A stretch of DNA of 64,000 bases. Origin: PALSA-1444 sp964291045 (GTDB taxonomy: Bacteria > Chlamydiota > Chlamydiia > Chlamydiales > Rhabdochlamydiaceae). Positions 7,843 to 16,921 of the stretch are shown here, in pieces. A program made the translations under genes and the position numbers. A model generated the notes under the pieces. It saw only the letters and a list, made by a program, of their open reading frames with translations. It had not been told where the DNA came from and made no database searches. Position 1 is the first letter of the stretch, and every line of letters begins with the position of its first letter. The stretch spans positions 186,001 to 250,000 of the forward strand of contig NZ_OZ197277.1 of the NCBI RefSeq assembly GCF_964291045.1, given 5' to 3'.

Positions 7843-10800
7843 TTCATCATCCGGATAAACTTTGGATCATTTTTTAATGATTCACTTGCAAATTGAAGTG
7901 CAGAGCTATCTTGCTGAACAGCAGTAAGGACAACCTTGCTGTCATTTTTTAAAGTCTCACTTGCAAATTGAAGTGCAGAGCCATTTTTCTGGACAGCAGC
8001 AAGGACGATTTTTGGGTCATTTTTTAAAGTCTCACTTGCAAATTGAAGTGCAGAGCCATTTTTCTGGACAGCAGCAAGGACGATTTCTCGGTCATTTTTT
8101 AAAGTCTCACTTGCAAATTGAAGTGCAGAGCCATTTTTCTGGACAGCAGTAAGGATTAACTCTCGGTTATTTTTTAAAACTTCACTTGCATGCTCAAGTG
8201 CTAAGCTATCTTGCTGGACAGCAGTAAGGACGATTTCTCGGTCATTTTTTAAAATCTCACCTGCATGTTCAAGTGCTAAGCTATCTTGCTGGACAGCAGC
8301 AAGAACAATCAATCTGTCATTTTTTAATGATTCACTTGCATACTTAAGTGTAGAGCCATTTTGCAAGACAGCAGCAAGGATGACCTCGTGATCATTTTTT
8401 AAAGTCTCACTTGCAAACTGAAGTGCAGAGCTATTTTTCTGGATAGCAGTAAAGATTAACTCTCGGTTATTTTTTAAAACCTCACTTGCGTGCTCAAGTG
8501 CTAAGCTATATTGCAGGACAGCAGCAAGGACGATTTTTGGGTCATTTTTTAAAGCTTCGCTTGCAAATTGAAGTGCAGAGCCATTTTTCTGGATAGCAGC
8601 AAGGACGATTTCTGGGTCATTTTTTAAAGCCTCACCTGCATGCTCAAGTGCTAAACTATATTGCTGGACAGCAGCAAGAACAATCAATCTGTCATTTTTT
8701 AATGATTCACTTGCATACTTAAGTGTAGAGCCATTTTTCTGGACAGCAGCAAGAACAAGCCCGGTGTCATTTTTTAATGATTCACTTGCATACTGAAGCG
8801 CTGAGCTATATTGCTGGGTAGCAGCAAAGAAGAACAGTCGATCATTCCTTAAAATTTCATTCATGAATAGAAATGCAGAGCTATTTTTTTGGATAGCAGC
8901 CAGAATGAATTCTTTATCACTTCGTAGGTGCTCTTTAATATATTCAAGTATCCATGCGTTTTGTCTAATTGCATCAAGGATCTTGGCCTGATCATTTTTA
9001 ATAGAGTTCAATAATCCAGGTTTTTTATTGTCATTTATAGATGAAGGTAGCTTTTTCCAAAGCCTAGAGATCGCATCAGCAAAGAGAAGACGTGAAATGG
9101 CATTTTTATTACCGGGCTCTAATAATTTTTGCCTTTGTTGAGTTAGTAAGTGATACTCTTGATCTGTCACTGAAGAGATATGAAAAAAGTAAGAAGGATC
9201 ATTTAAATTAAGATTGTTGTGATGGGTGAATTTCCAATCTGAAAATAACCGTTTAAGAATCTCTTGATACTTTACTGTAGAGCTTCCCAAGTCAGATCCT
9301 AGAGGAGAATTTAGAAAAGAGTAAATAATTGCTAAGAATGTATGTTCATTAAAATAAGGGGGCAAGTCTTTGCATGCCACTTCTTGCGATATGAGCATAT
9401 ATAAGAGAGTTTCTCCAAGAGGAAAGTTTGGTCTGATAGAGGATAAATCTGATGTGAGTTGATTCGTGATGAGATTGACTCGTTCATTCCACTCTTCCTT
9501 TCCATAGATCTTTTCTATTTGAGCAATTTGATTTTGAAGGGATTCTCTTAAAGAAGAAACGGAGTCTAAAGACAGGGTGTGAGATAAGAAAACTTCATCA
9601 AATTGATCTTTCTTTTTAACCGTATTTTCGATGTCTTTTAAAGTGATCACAGCTTGCCCTGCGGCTTTAATTCCTTGATACAACTCCTCAATAGTATTTT
9701 GCATAAATTCCCTAGAAATTTTTCGTTGCTTTAGTGTTTTAAATAGGGAAAAAATACCATATGGAATGGCAAGGGGAATCAGTAAAACAATTTCTACTCC
9801 TTTGGAAAGCTTTAGCTCCTTTTCTGCGCTATTTAATCGTTCCTGATGTTCTTTTTGAAGCGATTCCCAAGCTTCTTTGATTTTATCAGGGTGCGCATTT
9901 GGAGGAATTCCTTTAGACAATGTGAGGATATAGCTTCTTAATGAGGCCCATTCCCGCTCAGCTTCTTGACTCTTAAGAGTCAGGTATTTTGTTTTGAGCT
10001 CTTTAATGATCTCTTCTGCAATGAGAAGGCAAGAGATCACTTCATTAATATATCCATTGATACAGTCTGTGATGACTTTCTTATCATATTGCCTAACGAT
10101 CACAGGATCCATGCTTTCTAAATGTAAAAATTCTCCAATCTCTGGATGAGATTTCTCTAATAGGGTATTGATTAAACTTGTTTCTAAAATCCTTTGGCCA
10201 AATGCTTCAATTTCTTTTGAAATATTTTTAGAGATAGAGGTTAACGAAAAGGTTGAAAAATTTTGTTTCTCTTCAATTACCTTTTTTAAATTATTAGTAA
10301 AAAGAGTTTCTAAAAGTCTTTCATCAGCTGCATCTAAGGTGTTAGAAATCCTCGTAGATTCTGTTTTTGTTTGCACCTGGAGTGTTTGGATAATCTCTTT
10401 TAATTGCTCTTGATTTGTGAGATCTTTAAGAGAAATGACATTCTTAATCCCCGAATGTTTTTTAAAGGCCTCTTCTTTTTGGATAAGATTCTCGGAGTGC
10501 CTAGATTTTTCTTTTGTATCAGGAAGGGCCTTCTCAGAAGAGGCGGGTCTTAACTCTTGAAGCTTAGATAGTTTTTCTTTAAGGATATTTACCTGATCTT
10601 GAATCGCAGGAACAGCCCCTGCAAAAGGCTCTAAAGCTTGAATTTGCTGAATGAGATTTTTCTCCTCTTCACTGGGAGATAAGAGTTCTTCTTTTTGCCT
10701 TTTTTCAATAGCTTGGATATTAATGAAATCGATATCTTTAGAATATTTTGTCAGCCCTAATATACAGTGATCTAAGGTTCCAAGCACCCTTTCTAACCGC

Positions 10801-11951
10801 TTTCCTAAAAGATGCAGATGCGTAAATCTAGCTTCAGTATCTGTGATGGAGGTCACAAGAACGATCTGAGGAGAGTATTTTCTCGTTAAAGACCTAAGTG
10901 TTAGTTCAATAGCAAGTGAAATCACCTCACCATGCGTATCTGCAAATCCAGGGAAATCCACTAGGACAAGGTCGTCTTTTACAGTTGTATTAGGAAAAAG
11001 GGTGCAAGATGTTTCTGTATCATTTCCAATGAGGTTTCCTTCATCAGTAGAGGATTGATAAGCTCCATCTTGAAAGGTCATCTCATCTCCTCGTAAGTAA
11101 CAAAGAGTAGTCGATTTTCCAGATCCAGTATTCCCTAAGAGAAATACGGTATTTGAGCTACCTTGAGGTATGATCTTGTCTATTTTTGAAAAAACTGCCT
11201 TTCTAAATTCCAAAATAATTTTAGAAAAGGAGGAAAATGAGAGGTTTTCTATGGCAGCAGATCTTTCTACTTTAGTTGAAAGTGCTTTCATAGAGATGAG
11301 ATGGTCATAGAGGTGAAAAAAGCCTTCTTGAAGAATCTCTTCAAGATAAGAAGGGTAGAGAGAGGCATTTAGCTCTCTTAACTGCTGTAAGCTAGCTAGT
11401 TTTTGCTCTCGTTGTATATTCTTTTGGTATTCATCAAATTGATCTTTTTTCGTTTGCAATAGGGCAGCAATATCTGAAGAATGGCTCTTTCCTAGAAGGG
11501 CCTTAACATCTGCCTCAAAAAGTTCCCCTGATTTACAAAAAGGAAGATGTGTAGCGATCTCCCTCATTTTTTCTAATGTCAAGTTCATGGGAGCGCAAAA
11601 AGAAGTATTAACTTCACTTAGAGGAGATATCTTCCACTGCTGTAGATGGTAGGCAGTGATGATCTCTTCAGCTGAGATTTGACTGCTTTTCATCGCTTCT
11701 ACTCTCTGCACTAGGTTATGTAAAAGAGCTGAAGAATTGGGATTAGAGGAGCTTTCACTTTTGTTTTCTAGTTGACGTATCGTTTGATATGCTTTATTTA
11801 GATGGGTCACATCATGACAGCAGAGAGTCTTTTTTTGGAGGATATCTTCAATGAACTTAATTCCTGCTTCAAGCGTGTGAAAGGAAGGGGCAGAGTTTCC
11901 ATTTTGACTACAATATTCACGTGAGGAAAAGGGAGAAAATGTGGGATTCAT
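7827..11951 (-). CDS. Giant GTPase with C-terminal DUF4116-type repeats
   Basis: 1374 residues. After a helical N-terminal ~255 residues comes a GTP-binding domain: P-loop GNTGSGKS at 273-280, G3 DFPGFAD at 332-338, and a TKYSKD-like G4 near 400. This resembles AIG1/septin/dynamin-like GTPases. A long helical region follows, with a hydrophobic stretch around 713-735 (EIVLLIPLAIPYGIF) that could insert in or lie on a membrane. From about residue 985 to the end are ~15 repeats of 25 residues with the consensus D..IVLAAVQKNGSALQFASE.LKN, the DUF4116 pattern. The last repeats are nearly identical in DNA (75-bp period). The combination of a GTPase and this repeat array is unusual; a host-directed role is only inference. 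The C-terminus was altered by a tandem duplication (see 7552-7842). Confidence 0.8.
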   Translation of the reverse strand: MNPTFSPFSSREYCSQNGNSAPSFHTLEAGIKFIEDILQKKTLCCHDVTHLNKAYQTIRQLENKSESSSNPNSSALLHNLVQRVEAMKSSQISAEEIITAYHLQQWKISPLSEVNTSFCAPMNLTLEKMREIATHLPFCKSGELFEADVKALLGKSHSSDIAALLQTKKDQFDEYQKNIQREQKLASLQQLRELNASLYPSYLEEILQEGFFHLYDHLISMKALSTKVERSAAIENLSFSSFSKIILEFRKAVFSKIDKIIPQGSSNTVFLLGNTGSGKSTTLCYLRGDEMTFQDGAYQSSTDEGNLIGNDTETSCTLFPNTTVKDDLVLVDFPGFADTHGEVISLAIELTLRSLTRKYSPQIVLVTSITDTEARFTHLHLLGKRLERVLGTLDHCILGLTKYSKDIDFINIQAIEKRQKEELLSPSEEEKNLIQQIQALEPFAGAVPAIQDQVNILKEKLSKLQELRPASSEKALPDTKEKSRHSENLIQKEEAFKKHSGIKNVISLKDLTNQEQLKEIIQTLQVQTKTESTRISNTLDAADERLLETLFTNNLKKVIEEKQNFSTFSLTSISKNISKEIEAFGQRILETSLINTLLEKSHPEIGEFLHLESMDPVIVRQYDKKVITDCINGYINEVISCLLIAEEIIKELKTKYLTLKSQEAEREWASLRSYILTLSKGIPPNAHPDKIKEAWESLQKEHQERLNSAEKELKLSKGVEIVLLIPLAIPYGIFSLFKTLKQRKISREFMQNTIEELYQGIKAAGQAVITLKDIENTVKKKDQFDEVFLSHTLSLDSVSSLRESLQNQIAQIEKIYGKEEWNERVNLITNQLTSDLSSIRPNFPLGETLLYMLISQEVACKDLPPYFNEHTFLAIIYSFLNSPLGSDLGSSTVKYQEILKRLFSDWKFTHHNNLNLNDPSYFFHISSVTDQEYHLLTQQRQKLLEPGNKNAISRLLFADAISRLWKKLPSSINDNKKPGLLNSIKNDQAKILDAIRQNAWILEYIKEHLRSDKEFILAAIQKNSSAFLFMNEILRNDRLFFFAATQQYSSALQYASESLKNDTGLVLAAVQKNGSTLKYASESLKNDRLIVLAAVQQYSLALEHAGEALKNDPEIVLAAIQKNGSALQFASEALKNDPKIVLAAVLQYSLALEHASEVLKNNRELIFTAIQKNSSALQFASETLKNDHEVILAAVLQNGSTLKYASESLKNDRLIVLAAVQQDSLALEHAGEILKNDREIVLTAVQQDSLALEHASEVLKNNRELILTAVQKNGSALQFASETLKNDREIVLAAVQKNGSALQFASETLKNDPKIVLAAVQKNGSALQFASETLKNDSKVVLTAVQQDSSALQFASESLKNDPKFIRMMKILRL
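7843..8990 (-). repeat. 75-bp tandem coding repeats (DUF4116 array)
   Basis: About 15 consecutive 75-bp units, each encoding a 25-residue repeat. Those nearest the 3' end (7843-8340) are almost identical, while the 5'-most units have diverged. This fits recent expansion at the 3' end and ready recombination between units. Confidence 0.85.
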
Positions 11952-12148
11952 TAGGATAGGTCCTTAAAAGAGAGTTTACTTACTTGGATCATACCTCTAT
12001 GGATTTTAATACGTCAAGAATAGCTTTAAAATTTGATTTTATTCATTGCTATCCAGGGTGGCGTGAAAACGAATAGAGATAAGGCTGTCCTCTTAAAATC
12101 TTGTTTTCATGCTTTATTGAGAAAAGACCACCTATTTTAACAAAAGGG

Positions 12149-13084
12149 TTAAAGATCATCCCATGAAAGAGGTAAAATCTCTTTGAGGAAAGAAGCGTTT
12201 GTGAGCAGCATGAGGAGCCGGTCAAACCCAGCTGCCACCCCGCAGCAGGAGGGAAGCCCTTTTTCAAGCGCTGCAAGAAAATGTTCATCGAGTGGAAGAG
12301 GGGGTTTTCCTTGTTTCACTCTTTCTTTATTATTTTCTTGTAATCTGATGCGCTGCTCAAAAGGGTCTTGAAGCTCTTCAAACCCATTAGCAAGTTCAAT
12401 CCCATTAAAGAAAATCTCAAAACGGTTTGCAACAGTGATATTTCCTTCTTGTTTAATCTTAGCAAGGGCTGCCCATGAAGGAGGAAAGGCATCTATGACA
12501 TAGAGCCCTTTTAGCTGAGGCTCGATGATGCATCCCATGTAGTAGTAAAGCCAGGTGTCAAGATCCCAAGATAAAGAAGAGGGAGAGGGGAGTGAAGAGG
12601 TTTTAAGCGCTTGTTGATACAGCTCATCTTTTGTTACAAAAAAAGGATCAAAGTGTAAAAACTTTAAGAAAAGTTCCTGAAAACTTAAAAACTGAGGCGT
12701 TAAGGGGCCAAGAAAGAGCTGAATGAGCTCAAGAGTCTCTTCGATAAGCTTTTGTAAAGAGAAGTGATTACGGTACCATTCAATAAGGGTAAACTCAGGG
12801 TTGTGACGAGAGCTCATCTCTTCTTCTCTAAAGACATGAGAGAGTTGATACATATCCACTGGGTAGTGACATAAGAGCCGTTTCATGGCGTATTCAGGGG
12901 AGGTGTGAAGGTAGGCCTTTTGTCTTGATGCAAATGTGACTGTCATCACATCAATATGCGCATCAATGGGCGCTGATTTACTTAAGAGGGGGGTGTCAAC
13001 TTCGATGACATTTCGGGTGGAAAAGAAAGTTCTGACTGTTGCGAGCATTTCTGCTCGCAATAAAAGATTTTGCAAAGAGATCAA
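12149..13084 (-). CDS. epmA: EF-P beta-lysylation enzyme EpmA (lysyl-tRNA synthetase paralogue)
   Basis: 311 residues, the size of EpmA/GenX/PoxA, which is a class-II LysRS catalytic core without the anticodon-binding domain. Motif 1 is seen as FFSTRNVIEVDTPLLSKSAP, motif 2 as MYQLSHVFREEEMSSRHNPEFT, shortened here to FREEEMSSRHNPEFT, and motif 3 near the C-terminus as GVAAGFDRLLML. It attaches (R)-beta-lysine to Lys34 of EF-P. It sits directly behind efp with a 3-base gap, so the enzyme and its substrate are cotranscribed. The start is TTG at 13084 without a good ribosome-binding site, consistent with translational coupling to efp. No EpmB (lysine 2,3-aminomutase) is present in this window. 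Confidence 0.9.
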   Translation of the reverse strand: MISLQNLLLRAEMLATVRTFFSTRNVIEVDTPLLSKSAPIDAHIDVMTVTFASRQKAYLHTSPEYAMKRLLCHYPVDMYQLSHVFREEEMSSRHNPEFTLIEWYRNHFSLQKLIEETLELIQLFLGPLTPQFLSFQELFLKFLHFDPFFVTKDELYQQALKTSSLPSPSSLSWDLDTWLYYYMGCIIEPQLKGLYVIDAFPPSWAALAKIKQEGNITVANRFEIFFNGIELANGFEELQDPFEQRIRLQENNKERVKQGKPPLPLDEHFLAALEKGLPSCCGVAAGFDRLLMLLTNASFLKEILPLSWDDL

Positions 13085-13087
13085 GAT

Positions 13088-13651
13088 TTATACTCTAGAG
13101 ACGTATTCACCTGTCCGAGTGTCGACCTTAATTTTATCCCCTTCTTCAACGAAAATAGGGACTTGAATTTTTGCTCCGCTTTCAGTGATCGCAGGCTTAA
13201 GAACACGGCCAGAGGTATCTCCTCTAACACCTGGCGCTGTTTCTTTAATGATCATTTCCATGAAGGTTGGAGGAACCACTTCTGTTGGAGATCCTTTATA
13301 AAAAGTGATGGAATAGATCACTTCTTCCATGAGCCAGGTTTGATGATCGCCAATTAGAGAAAGAGGAATCTGAATTTGCTCAAACGACTCGTCATGCATA
13401 AATGTTGCAGAGTCTTGCTCAACGTAGAGAAGACGCATTTTGGATTCAGCAACATCTGCAATTTCGAGTTTATCGCCGGATTTAAAGGTTCTCTCGATCA
13501 CACGTCCTGTCATCAAGTGTTTTAACTTTGTACGGTTAAACGGTTGTCCTTTTCCCGGTTTAACGAATTCATTACTGGTCATGGTGTACGGCTCGCCATC
13601 GATTTCAACTTTGAGACCGGCTTTGAATTCATTGCTATTCACTTGTGGCAT
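13088..13651 (-). CDS. efp: Translation elongation factor P
   Basis: 187 residues, full length for EF-P (KOW-like N-domain plus two OB domains). The modified loop is KPGKGQ with lysine exactly at position 34, as in the E. coli-type, beta-lysylated EF-P. The conserved TGRVIERTFKSGDKLE follows. EF-P relieves ribosome stalling at polyproline stretches. The adjacent epmA and the K34 loop fit together. The Chlamydia trachomatis genome, as I recall it, also has an efp near mfd-alaS-tkt. Confidence 0.97.
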   Translation of the reverse strand: MPQVNSNEFKAGLKVEIDGEPYTMTSNEFVKPGKGQPFNRTKLKHLMTGRVIERTFKSGDKLEIADVAESKMRLLYVEQDSATFMHDESFEQIQIPLSLIGDHQTWLMEEVIYSITFYKGSPTEVVPPTFMEMIIKETAPGVRGDTSGRVLKPAITESGAKIQVPIFVEEGDKIKVDTRTGEYVSRV

Positions 13652-13741
13652 GATTAATCCTTCTGTATAAGAAAAAGATTATGACAAAAAGTGCTGTTTT
13701 GGAGCAAATCTTCTCTAGGTTTAAGCCAAGGTTTATTGTGT

Positions 13742-16700
13742 TTAGGAGAGGAGCCTTAGCACAGCTTCTTCAAAGAGCTTTGGATTTTTATCTGAAGGGA
13801 GTGTAAAGAGCTCTTTACGGGTGCCTTGAGGAGTCATTTGTTCTGTTTTTAAAGTGTGAGAGCCAAATTTAAGAAGCGTATACCGTTTTTGAGACGCTAC
13901 AACTTGGATACGGCAAAGGTGATATAACCAAAGTGTGGGAGGCGGGGGCGCTCCAAAGCGGTCTTTCATCTCCATAAAAAGGGTCTCCACTTCTTCTAAC
14001 GTATGCGATTCTCCAAATCTGTGATACATCTCAAGGCGTAAAGAGCTTTCTTGAATGTAGGTTTCAGGGATCTTCGCGTCATAGTTAAATTCCATCTTGG
14101 TTTCAAAAAAAGAGGGCTCTTGCTGTTTTTTTAAAGCAAGAACTGCTTGTTTAAGAAGCTTACAGTAGAAGTGAAATCCAATGGTTGAAACTTGTCCTGA
14201 CTGCTGCGTTCCTAAGATGTCGCCTGCTCCTCTAATCTCTAAGTCTCTCATCGCAACTTTCATGCCGCCTCCATACCCTTTAGCCTCTAAAAGAGCATTC
14301 AGTCTTTTTCTTGCAATTTCAGGAAGCTCTCTTAACCTCGGCACGAGGAAATAGGCAAAAGCTGGTCTATTCCACCTTCCCACGCGGCCTCTTAGCTGAT
14401 AGAGGCTAGAGAGTCCAAATTGATCGGCTCTATCGATTAAGATGGTGTTGGCGTTGGGGATATCAATTCCATTTTCTACAATTGTTGTCGCAACAAGAAT
14501 GTCTGCTTCTCCTTGTTTAAAGGAGTGAAAAAGGGTATCCAGCTCATCTCCTGACATCTGGCCGTGCCCAGAGAGTATTTTAGCTTGAGGGAGGAGCTTT
14601 TGGAGCTCAGAGGTCACATGCCCAATGGATTCAACGCGGTTATGAATAAAATACGCCTGTCCATCTCTTGAGAGCTCTCTTAGAAGCGCGTTTGTAATCA
14701 CATGAGGATCTCTCTCAATGAGAGCTGTTTTAATGGGAAGCCTATCTTGAGGAGGGGTATTAATAAGAGAGATTTCTCTTGCCCCTAATAGCGAGAGATA
14801 AAGCGTTCTGGGTATAGGTGTTGCAGAAAGAGAGATGCAATCAACGCCAGTTTTAAGCTGCTTAAGATGCTCTTTGGCTCTTACTCCAAATCTGTGCTCT
14901 TCATCAATTACAATAAGCCCTAAGTTTTTGAAGATCACATCTTTAGAAAGAAGTCTATGCGTTCCTAAGAGGATATCGATTTTTCCCTCTGATACTTCTT
15001 GAAGTATTTTTTTTACTTCTTTAGCCGTTTGAAACCTTGAGATTACTTTAATCACAACCGGGTGATTTTGCATCCGATGACAAAAGGTTTCATAATGTTG
15101 AAGAGCTAAAACCGTTGTAGGGACAAGGACAGCTACTTGTTTATTCCCATCAGCAACGGCTTTAAAAGCTGATCTCATCGCGACTTCCGTCTTACCGTAC
15201 CCTACATCTCCGCAAAGAAGCCTATCCATAGGATGGGGCGACTCCATATCTTTTTTAATATGCAATATCGCCTCTTTTTGATCAGAGGTTTCTGGATAGG
15301 GAAACTCTTCTTCAAAATCTTTCATCATTTGGCTATCTTCCCTGAAGGCAAAGCCGCCGCTGACTTCCCTTTCAGCATGAAGGCGTAGTAAATCTTGCGC
15401 ATACCCCACAATAGCTTTTTGCGCTGACGCTTTAGCTTTTTGCCAATTTTTGGTTCCCAAGGTATGAAGTGTAGGGATTTCTTCACTAGAGCCAATATAT
15501 CTGCTGACTAAATGCGTTTGGGCAATAGGCACATAGAGTTTACTTCTTTCTGCATACTCTAAGAGAAGGTATTCGGTTTCTTTCCCTTCATGATTGGGTC
15601 TTTTTTCTATACCGAGGTATTTTGCAATGCCGTGATGAAAGTGCACGGCCAGATCTCCAACACTCAGCTCATGAAAATCAGAGGGAGGGGTGTGAGTGGT
15701 TGATCTCCACTGCTCTCTTCTCACTTTTTGTTTATGTGTGAGCTCTGTAATGGGGAAAATCACTTCATCTGAATCGTGAAAAGCAAATCCCGAAGATAAA
15801 TATCCTTTAATAAATTGAGGGTGCAAGATGTGGGGGAATTCTTTGATAAACACCTGCTTTTCAGATTCATGTTCATGAATGAACACAACATTTTTTGGAT
15901 TATGGTCTAAAGAAGCTGGCTTAAAGGGGTGATGATATCTAGATGTTTGAAAGGACCTATTAAAGCATTCAAAAGAAAGAGGCTGCAGTTTGTCTTTTCC
16001 TGAATAAAAAGCTCTTCCTACCGGCTGCTCTAAGGTGACAGCAGAGAGTTTTTCGATAGGCTCTTCACTCCAAAACAGCACCTTTTGTTTTTCCACATGA
16101 GAAAAGAGCTCGTTAAGTGTTAAAAGCGCCTTTGATGTCATAGAAGGAAGCTTTTGAAGAGAGACCCAGTGATTTTCAAGTGCTAGGAGATTATCAAAAA
16201 TTACGGCTCCTGGGTTAAGGTAAGTAAAAAGAGATGTTTGCTCCTCTTCCACAAGCGCTTTTTCATTAGCAGGAGAGAGAAAAATCTGTTGATGTCTAGC
16301 AATAGATTTTTGACCAATAGGATCAAATGACCGAATGCTCTCTAGAGTATTTCCAAAAAATTCTAGCCTAAATGGCTCAATGGAGCTGATGGGAAAGATG
16401 TCAATAATGCCGCCTCTCACAGCAAATTCTCCCTTATCGGTCACAACTTTAGCTCTTTGATATCCAAGCTTTGTTAACATCTCTGGAAGAGCTGAAAAGG
16501 AAAGCTCCATGCCTTCTTTAAAAAGGTGAGACCCTTCACGGATTTGGTGAGGGACCGGAACTTTTTGAAGGACTGCTTGCAGTGAGGCAATGATGATGCA
16601 CGGCTCTTCTCTTTGTAATAGGTAGTGAAGGAGCTTAAGCCGCTTTCCCACAATATCTTGGCTAGGGTCTAAAGACTCTCCAGGAAGCGTTTCCCATGAG

Positions 16701-16921
16701 GGAAACTCAAAGACAGAGTTCATCTCAAAAAAAGGGGCGTTATCCACAATTTTACACGCTTGAGGATCATCCACAATCAGTAAGATATTTTTCTGATGCG
16801 CTTTTTGAAGTAAACTTAAAAGAAGCGTTTTGGGAGCGTCCCATAGCCCTTCCATGAGAAGAGAGGGGGTCTCTAAACTTTTCTGTACAAAAGAGAGGAG
16901 TGAGGGGCTATGAAAGTTCAC
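13742..16921 (-). CDS. mfd: Transcription-repair coupling factor Mfd
   Basis: 1059 residues, slightly short of the ~1150 of E. coli. In order: a UvrB-like N-terminal module (WETLPGESLDPSQDIVGKR), the RNA-polymerase-interacting domain around 420-490 (VGDLAVHFHHGIAKYLGI), then the RecG-like translocase. Walker A is GDVGYGKTE near 570, DEEH near 677, SATPIPRTLY after it, and QLRGRVGR is motif VI. A TRCF C-terminal domain closes it. Mfd removes stalled RNA polymerase and recruits UvrA. Its first 14 bases overlap the end of alaS, so the two are cotranscribed and probably translationally coupled. Confidence 0.98.
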   Translation of the reverse strand: MNFHSPSLLSFVQKSLETPSLLMEGLWDAPKTLLLSLLQKAHQKNILLIVDDPQACKIVDNAPFFEMNSVFEFPSWETLPGESLDPSQDIVGKRLKLLHYLLQREEPCIIIASLQAVLQKVPVPHQIREGSHLFKEGMELSFSALPEMLTKLGYQRAKVVTDKGEFAVRGGIIDIFPISSIEPFRLEFFGNTLESIRSFDPIGQKSIARHQQIFLSPANEKALVEEEQTSLFTYLNPGAVIFDNLLALENHWVSLQKLPSMTSKALLTLNELFSHVEKQKVLFWSEEPIEKLSAVTLEQPVGRAFYSGKDKLQPLSFECFNRSFQTSRYHHPFKPASLDHNPKNVVFIHEHESEKQVFIKEFPHILHPQFIKGYLSSGFAFHDSDEVIFPITELTHKQKVRREQWRSTTHTPPSDFHELSVGDLAVHFHHGIAKYLGIEKRPNHEGKETEYLLLEYAERSKLYVPIAQTHLVSRYIGSSEEIPTLHTLGTKNWQKAKASAQKAIVGYAQDLLRLHAEREVSGGFAFREDSQMMKDFEEEFPYPETSDQKEAILHIKKDMESPHPMDRLLCGDVGYGKTEVAMRSAFKAVADGNKQVAVLVPTTVLALQHYETFCHRMQNHPVVIKVISRFQTAKEVKKILQEVSEGKIDILLGTHRLLSKDVIFKNLGLIVIDEEHRFGVRAKEHLKQLKTGVDCISLSATPIPRTLYLSLLGAREISLINTPPQDRLPIKTALIERDPHVITNALLRELSRDGQAYFIHNRVESIGHVTSELQKLLPQAKILSGHGQMSGDELDTLFHSFKQGEADILVATTIVENGIDIPNANTILIDRADQFGLSSLYQLRGRVGRWNRPAFAYFLVPRLRELPEIARKRLNALLEAKGYGGGMKVAMRDLEIRGAGDILGTQQSGQVSTIGFHFYCKLLKQAVLALKKQQEPSFFETKMEFNYDAKIPETYIQESSLRLEMYHRFGESHTLEEVETLFMEMKDRFGAPPPPTLWLYHLCRIQVVASQKRYTLLKFGSHTLKTEQMTPQGTRKELFTLPSDKNPKLFEEAVLRLLS

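Noticed and set aside
7689..8152. Repeated plus-strand frames (QIEVQSHFSGQQQGRFL)
   Set aside because: These are antisense readings of the 75-bp DUF4116 repeats.
7571..8990. Regular repeats that might be a CRISPR array
   Set aside because: The 75-bp units are contiguous coding repeats without distinct spacers, and read as DUF4116 protein repeats in frame.
12049..12288. 79-codon leftward frame over the end of epmA
   Set aside because: It runs in another frame over the conserved EpmA C-terminus and has no motif or ribosome-binding site.
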